A stretch of DNA of 10,972 nt from Actinomycetes bacterium. GTDB lineage: Bacteria; Actinomycetota; Actinomycetes; Mycobacteriales; Mycobacteriaceae. Shown here piece by piece: positions 6,147-10,972 of the stretch. The DNA is taken from NCBI GenBank assembly GCA_023404955.1, contig JAEXZY010000037.1, forward strand, positions 1-10,972, written 5' to 3'. The notes beneath the pieces were generated by a model. That model worked only from the letters and a program-made list of their open reading frames with translations. It did no database searches and had not been told where the DNA came from. The position numbers and the translations under genes are program-made. How positions within the stretch are numbered: the stretch's first letter is position 1; every line of letters starts with the position of its first letter.

Positions 6147-7513
6147 ACACAGAACACCGCTCCGCCGCCGGCACGGTCGCCGACCGAGACGCTGCCCTGA
6201 TGTGCGGCCACGACCTCGGACACGATGGCCAGGCCCAGACCGGTTCCGCCGCCGGCACGGGAGCGGTCCTGATCCAGCCTGACGAACCTGTCGAAGATCC
6301 TCGCCCGTTTGTCGGGCGGGATACCCGGCCCGTCGTCGGCCACCGAAAAGACCGCGACATCACCCTCGGTTCGGACGCGCACCTCGATGCGGGACGCGGC
6401 ATGGCGGGCGGCGTTGTCCAGCAGATTGCGGACCACCCTCGTCAGACCACCCGGATCACCGATCACGCGCGTGGGCACCAAGTCGGCCACGATATGCAGC
6501 CGTGTCTCACGCGCGACGCGATCGAGTTCCTGAGACGCGAGGTCGTCGAGGTCCACGTCGACCCGCCGCACCGGCAGTCCCCGTTCGTCGGCACGCGCCA
6601 GGAGCAGCAGATCGTCGACGAGCGACTGCATCCGCGTCGCCTCGGACCGCAGCAGCGAAGAGGTGAGGTGTTCGCCGAGGAGTTCCGGATGCGCGGCGAC
6701 GACGTCGAGGGCGGACAGGATCGCGGCGACGGGGCTGCGGAGTTCGTGCGACGCATCGCCCACGAATCGCCGTTGCGCCTCGTGACCCGACTGGATGCGT
6801 GCGAGCATCTCGTTCATCGTGACTGCCAGCGCCGTGATCTCATCGGCGCTGGCCGGAACGGGGACTCGCTCACCGAGGTCGGAGGAGCTGATTGCCGAGA
6901 CGCGGGCCCGGATGACATCGACCGAGCGTAAAGACCGCTTCACCAGCCAGTAGGTGACCGCCCCTGCGACGACCACGACCAGCGGTGCCGCCCCGGCCAG
7001 CAGCGCGAGCACGGTCTTGACCGTCGACTCCACGGCTTCACTCCCGGCTCCCACCAGGATGGTGTAGCGACGGCCGTCCGCAACCTGCACGGTCTCACCA
7101 CTGATCCGCATGTCGTCGTTCGGCGACAGATGATCGGGCAGCCCAATACGCGGCTGGGCTCCGAAAAGGTCCGGGGAAACCACCGGGACAGCGCCCGCGC
7201 GCTGCGAACTCCGAACCACGGCGCCCGTGCCGTCGACGACCTGGACGCTGACCACACGCTGATCGGTGGTGAGCAGTGCCGCATCGAGTTCCTCGGCGCC
7301 GTCGGACTGCAGGGCCGCGGCGATGTCGCGGACACGGCCCGCGGCCGCATCGTCGATACCCGACAGCAGGGAACGGTAGAGCACGAAGGACAGGCCGGCG
7401 CCGGCGACTGCGAGGGCGACGAGCACCACGGATGCCGACACCAGCGCCGAGCGGGCAGAGATACCCCAGAACCTGGGCCGCCACCACGTGTGAGGTTGCT
7501 TCACACGGGGCAT
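6107..7513 (-). CDS. Membrane histidine kinase, presumed partner of the response regulator
   Basis: 468 residues from ATG at 7513. Transmembrane segments lie near 23-46 and 165-190 and enclose an extracytoplasmic sensor of about 118 residues without an obvious known fold. A HAMP linker follows (190-243). The dimerisation domain has FVGDASHELRSP at 250-261 with phospho-acceptor H256. The catalytic domain has the N box VRNLLDNAARHA (361-372), G1 DDGPGIP (393-399) and G2 GGTGLGLAI (422-430). All catalytic motifs are intact. The start at 7513 has GGAG at 7522-7519, five nt upstream. An alternative ATG at 7594 overlaps the phosphatase stop as ATGA and would add 27 Ala/Gly/Arg-rich residues. Either way the gene is the second in an operon with the PAP2 gene. 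It faces the regulator gene tail to tail, an unusual layout for a kinase-regulator pair. Confidence 0.92.
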   Translation of the reverse strand: MPRVKQPHTWWRPRFWGISARSALVSASVVLVALAVAGAGLSFVLYRSLLSGIDDAAAGRVRDIAAALQSDGAEELDAALLTTDQRVVSVQVVDGTGAVVRSSQRAGAVPVVSPDLFGAQPRIGLPDHLSPNDDMRISGETVQVADGRRYTILVGAGSEAVESTVKTVLALLAGAAPLVVVVAGAVTYWLVKRSLRSVDVIRARVSAISSSDLGERVPVPASADEITALAVTMNEMLARIQSGHEAQRRFVGDASHELRSPVAAILSALDVVAAHPELLGEHLTSSLLRSEATRMQSLVDDLLLLARADERGLPVRRVDVDLDDLASQELDRVARETRLHIVADLVPTRVIGDPGGLTRVVRNLLDNAARHAASRIEVRVRTEGDVAVFSVADDGPGIPPDKRARIFDRFVRLDQDRSRAGGGTGLGLAIVSEVVAAHQGSVSVGDRAGGGAVFCVQLPLRYSPESSR

Positions 7514-7590
7514 CGCTGCTCCGACCGCACGGTTCCCACCGGACCTCCTCGAGCCTGCCGCGCCGAAGCGCTGTTCGGCGCCCGCGCCGA

Positions 7591-8286
7591 TCATGTCACT
7601 CGCAGATGCCCCGGCGCGGCTCTGATGTCCTCGACCGAGCCGTCCGCCGCAAGGACGGCGACGAGCACGGCCGTTGCGAGCACAACGGTGATGCTGCCCA
7701 GCAGCAGGCCGCCGACGACATCGCTCAACCAGTGCACGCCGAGGTAGAGCCGCGTCGCGGCTACGACACCGACCACCAGGACAGCTCCCACACCCAGCGC
7801 CGCCCGGATGGCCGTTCGCGCTGTCCGTCCCAGCACGAACGCGAGGATCCCCGTCAGCGCAACGGTTCCCGTGACGTGTCCCGAAGGAAAACCATGTCCC
7901 GTCTCGGCGATCACCTGCGCGCCGCGGGGCGGTCGGGCCGCGCCGACCAGCGATTTCACCGCCGCACCCGCTGAGCCCGCAGCCGCGACCGTTACAACCA
8001 CGGCGGCACCCAGCAGCCACGACCGCCGCCAGCCGAGCACCACCCCTGCAAGGACGGCGACACCGACGATCACCATCGGACTGAACGCCTGGGTGACCAC
8101 CGCAGCGGCGGCTGTGATCGCCGGCGTGCGATGAGCGATGATCCATGCCAGCAGGGTGTGATCGACGTTGGTGCCCGCATGCGCACGATGCGCGACGACC
8201 GCCAGGGCGATGAAGACGACCGCCAGCGAAGCCATCGCACCAACCGCCGCGACACGAACGCGACCCTGCCCGAATTCACGAGTCAT
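7591..8286 (-). CDS. PAP2-family membrane phosphatase
   Basis: 231 residues from ATG at 8286. The PAP2 signature is complete: KSLVGAARP (K111, R118, P119), FPSGH (133-137) and R179-x5-H185-x3-D189 in TRLYLGVHWLSD. About six hydrophobic segments are visible (near 16-33, 68-84, 90-110, 139-153, 160-177 and 190-213), so the active site should face the outside. Members dephosphorylate phosphatidic acid, phosphatidylglycerophosphate, undecaprenyl pyrophosphate or similar lipids; the substrate here cannot be told. A GTG at 8301 would add five residues, but site D puts the transcription start on the A of ATG 8286, which favours a leaderless message. It is the first gene of the operon with the histidine kinase, so the phosphatase may act on the same envelope state that the kinase senses. 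That link is inference. Confidence 0.88.
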   Translation of the reverse strand: MTREFGQGRVRVAAVGAMASLAVVFIALAVVAHRAHAGTNVDHTLLAWIIAHRTPAITAAAAVVTQAFSPMVIVGVAVLAGVVLGWRRSWLLGAAVVVTVAAAGSAGAAVKSLVGAARPPRGAQVIAETGHGFPSGHVTGTVALTGILAFVLGRTARTAIRAALGVGAVLVVGVVAATRLYLGVHWLSDVVGGLLLGSITVVLATAVLVAVLAADGSVEDIRAAPGHLRVT

Positions 8287-8292
8287 GAGTCC

Positions 8293-8327
8293 AGAGTTCA
8301 CGATTGACGCTGATAGGGCGCTGAGAA
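8293..8327 (-). promoter_or_regulatory. Site D: tandem repeats and -10-like hexamer before the PAP2-kinase operon
   Basis: On the minus strand CTCAGCG (8325-8319) and ATCAGCG (8314-8308) are 11 bp apart. Nine nt later comes AACTCT (8298-8293), with A at position 2 and T at position 6. The hexamer ends 6 nt before the ATG at 8286, predicting a leaderless transcript. The site is back to back with site B, with 21 bp between the repeat pairs. Confidence 0.6.
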
Positions 8328-8344
8328 CGACGCCTCGGCCGGCC

Positions 8345-8379
8345 TCCTCAGCGTTCTCTCAGCAGTTCCTACCTACAGT
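8345..8379 (+). promoter_or_regulatory. Site B: tandem repeats and -10 hexamer before the FTR1 gene
   Basis: CTCAGCG at 8347-8353 and CTCAGCA at 8358-8364 are 11 bp apart. Nine nt later comes TACAGT at 8374-8379, a full TANNNT match. The predicted start of transcription is near 8386, leaving a leader of about 55 nt before the GTG at 8441. Confidence 0.65.
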
Positions 8380-8430
8380 CCCGCGCGACGTGTTCGCTCG
8401 CCGGCCTCCTCGTCCGGCGGCATCGGAGGG

Positions 8431-8435
8431 GGAGG
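8431..8435 (+). promoter_or_regulatory. Ribosome binding site that fixes the FTR1 start
   Basis: GGAGG within a purine-rich run, five nt before GTG 8441. It is the strongest Shine-Dalgarno match among the start sites inspected. It argues against the upstream in-frame GTG at 8390, which would add a 17-residue Arg/Pro-rich stretch. Confidence 0.6.
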
Positions 8436-8440
8436 TATCC

Positions 8441-9301
8441 GTGGACCACGCCGACGCAACCAGTGCGCCGTCGACACTGGCGCAGTTGGTCGGGAGCGGG
8501 CTGATCGGGGTCCGTGAAGGTCTGGAGACCGGCATCGTCGTCATGATCCTGGTGGCGTTCCTGGTCAAAACCGGCCGCCGCGAGATGATTCCCTGGGCGA
8601 CACTAGGAGTCGCCGGAGCCGTGGCGATGGAGGCGGCGATCTTCCTCGGCATCCACTACGGGACGTCGACGGTCTCTGGCGTCGCCGCTGAGCTGACGGC
8701 CGGAATCGCCTCGATGGTCGCCGTCGCCATCGTCACCTCGATGGTGCTGTGGATGCGCACCGCAGCACGCAGCATCTCGGGCGGGCTCCGCGACGATCTG
8801 ACACGAGCAATGTCAATCGGCCCGTTCGCGGTGGCCGGCTTGGCGTTTCTCGCCGTCGGACGCGAAGGCGTCGAAACCGCATTGCTGATGGTCGGCTACG
8901 CCGAGAACAGTGCGGGCACGTCCTGGCCGCTGATCGGTCTCGTAGGTGGGGTCGCGATCGCTGCGGTGCTCGCCGTGGGGATGTACCTCGGTGCGGTTCG
9001 GGTGAACCTGTCCTCGTTCTTCACCGTGACCGGAACACTTCTGGTGGTCGTCGCCGCCGGCATCCTTGCCTACGCCGTCCGGGCGCTGCAGACGGCCGGA
9101 TGGCTTCCCGGCCTGGCCGACGTTGCTTTCGACCTGTCCCCTCACTTCGAGCTGTCGAGTTGGTACGGCGCAGTCCTGCAGGGTGTTTTCAACATGCGTC
9201 CAGACCCGACCGTGCTCCAGGTCGTCGCGTGGGTCTGCTATCTCGTCGTGGTTCTCTCGCTGTTCCTGAGGCCGCATCGCGCCACCGCACCCGTCTCCTG
9301 A
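8441..9301 (+). CDS. FTR1/EfeU-family iron permease
   Basis: 286 residues from GTG at 8441, typical of bacterial FTR1 permeases. Both hallmark acidic motifs are present inside membrane segments: REGLE at 25-29 and REGVE at 141-145, which in the family bind the iron passed through the membrane. About seven hydrophobic segments are visible (near 15-40, 53-75, 86-108, 126-150, 163-187, 193-215 and 258-277). The best-known relative, EfeU, works with EfeO and the peroxidase EfeB; neither is seen here. The next gene encodes a COG4705 protein with a helical outside domain, which could conceivably take a partner role, but this is speculative. It is preceded by site B and so is probably controlled by the locus regulator, in step with the divergent PAP2-kinase operon. 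Metal specificity cannot be told from sequence. Confidence 0.9.
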   Translation: MDHADATSAPSTLAQLVGSGLIGVREGLETGIVVMILVAFLVKTGRREMIPWATLGVAGAVAMEAAIFLGIHYGTSTVSGVAAELTAGIASMVAVAIVTSMVLWMRTAARSISGGLRDDLTRAMSIGPFAVAGLAFLAVGREGVETALLMVGYAENSAGTSWPLIGLVGGVAIAAVLAVGMYLGAVRVNLSSFFTVTGTLLVVVAAGILAYAVRALQTAGWLPGLADVAFDLSPHFELSSWYGAVLQGVFNMRPDPTVLQVVAWVCYLVVVLSLFLRPHRATAPVS

Positions 9302-9324
9302 GCTGAGTCGCTGCTTTTCTCAGC
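9302..9324. repeat. Inverted repeat after the FTR1 stop, overlapping site C
   Basis: GCTGAG at 9302-9307 pairs with CTCAGC at 9319-9324 around an 11-nt loop that contains TTTT. It starts directly after the TGA and its right arm is the first repeat of site C. It may be a weak transcription end for FTR1, or an inverted extra half-site. Confidence 0.25.
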
Positions 9325-9351
9325 GGTTCTTCAGCACGTTCTGCCTACGGT
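9317..9351 (+). promoter_or_regulatory. Site C: tandem repeats and -10 hexamer before the COG4705 operon
   Basis: CTCAGCG at 9319-9325 and TTCAGCA at 9330-9336 are 11 bp apart. Nine nt later comes TACGGT at 9346-9351, a full TANNNT match. The predicted transcription start is near 9358, only two nt before ATG 9360. This supports the longer form of the downstream protein, made from an almost leaderless mRNA. Confidence 0.65.
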
Positions 9352-9359
9352 CGGGCGCC

Positions 9360-10604
9360 ATGAGCGAGCGACTCGATCTGGCCCCGTCACGCAGCGGACG
9401 TATCACCATGAGCAAGGTCCCGGAGATCACCGTGTGGTTCTGGGTGATCAAGATCCTGTGCACCACGGTGGGCGAGAGCTTCGCCGACTGGATCAACATG
9501 TCTCTCGGAGTTGGTCTGATCACCACGGCGGTCCTGTTCACCGTGGTGCTGGGCATCGTGCTGACGTGGCAGGTGCTGCTGAGCAGATATCAGCCGTTCC
9601 CCTACTGGCTGACGGTTGTGGTGCTCAGCGTGACCGGGACGTTGTACACCGACATCCTCACCGACACATTCGGGGTTCCGCTGGCATGGAGCACAGCCGC
9701 TTTCGCTGTCGCACTGCTCGTGGTGTTCGGCATCTGGTTCGCTCGCGAACGGACGCTGTCGATTCACTCGATCGTGAGTGTCCCGCGCGAATTGTTCTAC
9801 TGGGTGGCGATCCTGGTGACGTTCGCATTGGGTACCGCCGTCGGCGACTGGACACTCGAGCTGACCGGATGGGGGCCTGGCACCGCCGTGCTGTTGCCGG
9901 CAGGGTTGATAGCCTCGATCGCTCTCGGATGGCGGCTGGGCGCCAATCCGGTGCTGGCGTTCTGGCTGGCATATGTCCTGACCCGGCCGCTCGGCGCGAA
10001 TCTCGGTGACTGGCTGGGATTCCCACCCGATCAACGGGGTCTGGGACTGGGCGTCGGACTGACGAGCGTGCTGTTCTTGGCGCTGATCCTGGCCATCGTC
10101 GTGTACCTCACGATCAGCCGAGTCGATGTGATCGTGAGGACCGCAGCGCCCCGGCGCGCCGGAGGCGGGCGTGAGCGGTTGATGCTCGGTTACTTCGCCG
10201 TGATCGCGATTGCAGCCGGCTCCCTGTTGACCTGGGCGCACCATCAGCCGCACTCGGCTCCGAGTCCGGCCGAGTCCGAATCGGGACCCGCTGTCATTGC
10301 ACCGGTGACGCCGGGACAGGTCGCAGCGCGGTTCCCGGCAGCTGACGTCGCGACCTTCCGTAGCCTCGCAACCCGGATGACGGCGGCGGTTCAGGCCGGC
10401 GATCAGCGGGGGGCAGCGGGGGCCGCGCGTCAACTCGAGATGTCCTGGGACGACGCACAACCGCGGCTCCAGGCGCTGGACGACAGCACCTGGTCGGCGG
10501 TCGACGGCCGGATCGACGCCGTGCTCACGGCGGTCCGTGCGCCCCACCCCGACCCGGCGACCGAGAGCCAGGCTCTCGAGCAGCTGCTCGTAGCGCTGAG
10601 CTGA
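9360..10604 (+). CDS. COG4705-type multi-pass membrane protein with C-terminal extracytoplasmic helical domain
   Basis: 414 residues. An internal ATG at 9408 (codon 17, MSKVPEITVWFW) matches the usual family N-terminus, but site C points to ATG 9360. The membrane part (about 22-255) carries four diverged copies of one motif, (F/Y)W followed by about 10 residues and then G-x4-D: at 27-44 (TTVGESFADW), 82-100 (SVTGTLYTDIL), 146-164 (FALGTAVGDW) and 201-218 (TRPLGANLGDW). A further segment at 275-292 leads to a linker and a helical domain at about 317-414 (ending in WDDAQPRLQALDDSTWSAVD and DAVLTAVRAP), which I place outside. The family has no function that I can name with confidence. The repeated Gly/Asp motifs in membrane segments suggest a transporter, and the position after FTR1 suggests metal or envelope work. 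The next gene follows 8 bp later. Confidence 0.82.
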   Translation: MSERLDLAPSRSGRITMSKVPEITVWFWVIKILCTTVGESFADWINMSLGVGLITTAVLFTVVLGIVLTWQVLLSRYQPFPYWLTVVVLSVTGTLYTDILTDTFGVPLAWSTAAFAVALLVVFGIWFARERTLSIHSIVSVPRELFYWVAILVTFALGTAVGDWTLELTGWGPGTAVLLPAGLIASIALGWRLGANPVLAFWLAYVLTRPLGANLGDWLGFPPDQRGLGLGVGLTSVLFLALILAIVVYLTISRVDVIVRTAAPRRAGGGRERLMLGYFAVIAIAAGSLLTWAHHQPHSAPSPAESESGPAVIAPVTPGQVAARFPAADVATFRSLATRMTAAVQAGDQRGAAGAARQLEMSWDDAQPRLQALDDSTWSAVDGRIDAVLTAVRAPHPDPATESQALEQLLVALS

Positions 10605-10612
10605 CCTGCCTC

Positions 10613-10918
10613 GTGACCGGTTCGGCGACCGTCCATCCCGTACGGATGGTCCTTCTACCCGTAGCAGTTCTGCTCGCGGCGGTCGGGCTGATGTATCTCG
10701 ACGGCACCGGCCGGCGGGACGAACGGTCCTATCAGGCAGGGTATTCGGTGATTCCCGACCGTCGGGTGCTGCTGGACCACCTCGCGGCGCCGGGAGTGAC
10801 TCCGGAAACACTGTGTGCCGATCACTACGAGCGAGCGCTGCGTATCGACGAAACCACTTGGGCCCGTGACGACTTCATCGCCGGATGCCGACGGGCGGTG
10901 GCCGAGGGACTCGAATGA
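10613..10918 (+). CDS. Small membrane-anchored protein with two cysteines, function unknown
   Basis: 101 residues from GTG at 10613, eight bp after the COG4705 stop, so in the same operon. Residues 11-29 form one hydrophobic segment (RMVLLPVAVLLAAVGLMYL), with the charged GTGRRDER after it. The rest (about 30-101) is probably outside the membrane and contains C68 and C92 (TLCADHYERAL and FIAGCRRAV), which could form a disulfide or bind a ligand. ATG at 10646 is a possible shorter start but would leave no residues before the hydrophobic segment. I do not recognise a family. Its stop overlaps the next start as ATGA, which suggests coupled translation. Because it follows site C, it is probably part of the same regulon. 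Confidence 0.65.
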   Translation: MTGSATVHPVRMVLLPVAVLLAAVGLMYLDGTGRRDERSYQAGYSVIPDRRVLLDHLAAPGVTPETLCADHYERALRIDETTWARDDFIAGCRRAVAEGLE

Positions 10919-10972
10919 GCGATCGGCTTCGCCGAGTCGGCCCGCTACCTCGCGGCGGCCGCTCACCCGCGG
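10915..10972 (+). CDS. 5' end of the next operon gene (partial, cut by window edge)
   Basis: ATG at 10915 overlaps the preceding TGA by four nt (ATGA), a typical sign of coupled translation. The 19 visible codons read MSDRLRRVGPLPRGGRSPA and contain no stop. The Arg/Gly/Pro-rich N-terminus is uninformative, so the function is unknown. Confidence 0.45.
   Translation, partial: MSDRLRRVGPLPRGGRSPA

Noticed and set aside
5643..7350. Other frames inside the regulator and kinase genes
   Set aside because: All are shadows of two proteins with complete catalytic motifs.
7514..8146. Extension of the histidine kinase frame upstream to 8146
   Set aside because: It overlaps the PAP2 gene in another frame and reads as Arg/Gly/Cys-rich shadow sequence. 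The kinase proper starts at 7513, or at most 7594.
8168..8440. Extension of the FTR1 frame upstream to 8168
   Set aside because: It runs through the antisense of PAP2 and through sites D and B. The strong GGAGG before GTG 8441 marks the real start.
9387..10811. Minus-strand open frame of 474 codons across the COG4705 gene
   Set aside because: The translation is rich in Arg, Gln, His and Pro with no fold-like pattern, and it is the antisense shadow of a gene with clear family motifs. High GC leaves such frames open.
1..10972. CRISPR arrays, transposases, integrases, prophage genes
   Set aside because: No regularly spaced repeats and no such proteins were seen in any frame read.

Overview
The window is high-GC, densely coded DNA of an actinobacterium, most probably a member of the Mycobacteriaceae or a close relative. 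Supporting signs are GTG and TTG starts, several promoters of the TANNNT type placed exactly 6 nt before a start codon (the leaderless arrangement common in mycobacteria), an OmpR-type regulator with its kinase, and the protein families present. No tRNA, rRNA, CRISPR array or insertion sequence was seen.

Left part (about 1-4460, all genes on the minus strand). This looks like an accessory region: two tandem paralogues of a small helical protein at the left edge (one cut by the window edge), an OLD-like ATPase/TOPRIM protein that is a candidate defence nuclease, a three-helix membrane protein with a large outside domain, a 75-residue hypothetical protein, and a truncated PAS-like ORF. The OLD-like gene is visibly less GC-rich in sampled lines than the right part. 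Functions here are mostly unknown.

Right part (about 4560-10972). This is a coherent locus built around a two-component system. A FetB-like permease (UPF0014, minus) is divergent from the response regulator (plus). The regulator runs convergently into its presumed histidine kinase, overlapping it by 40 nt. The kinase lies downstream of a PAP2-type phosphatase (minus). Divergent from the phosphatase is an FTR1-type iron permease (plus), followed by a COG4705 membrane protein with a C-terminal helical domain, a small two-cysteine membrane-anchored protein, and the start of another gene that overlaps it by 4 nt.

The most interesting signal is regulatory. Four intergenic sites carry the same pair of direct repeats, CTCAGCG-N4-YTCAGCR or a one-base variant. 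The repeats are 11 bp apart, and each pair is followed after exactly 9 nt by a -10-like hexamer with A at position 2 and T at position 6. The sites precede the response regulator, the phosphatase-kinase operon, the FTR1 gene and the COG4705 operon. This geometry (repeats covering about -39 to -22) fits direct activation by an OmpR/PhoB-type regulator. I infer that the regulator controls all four units, including itself and its kinase. The signal is unknown; FTR1 and FetB hint at metal homeostasis, and PAP2 plus small membrane proteins hint at an envelope function.
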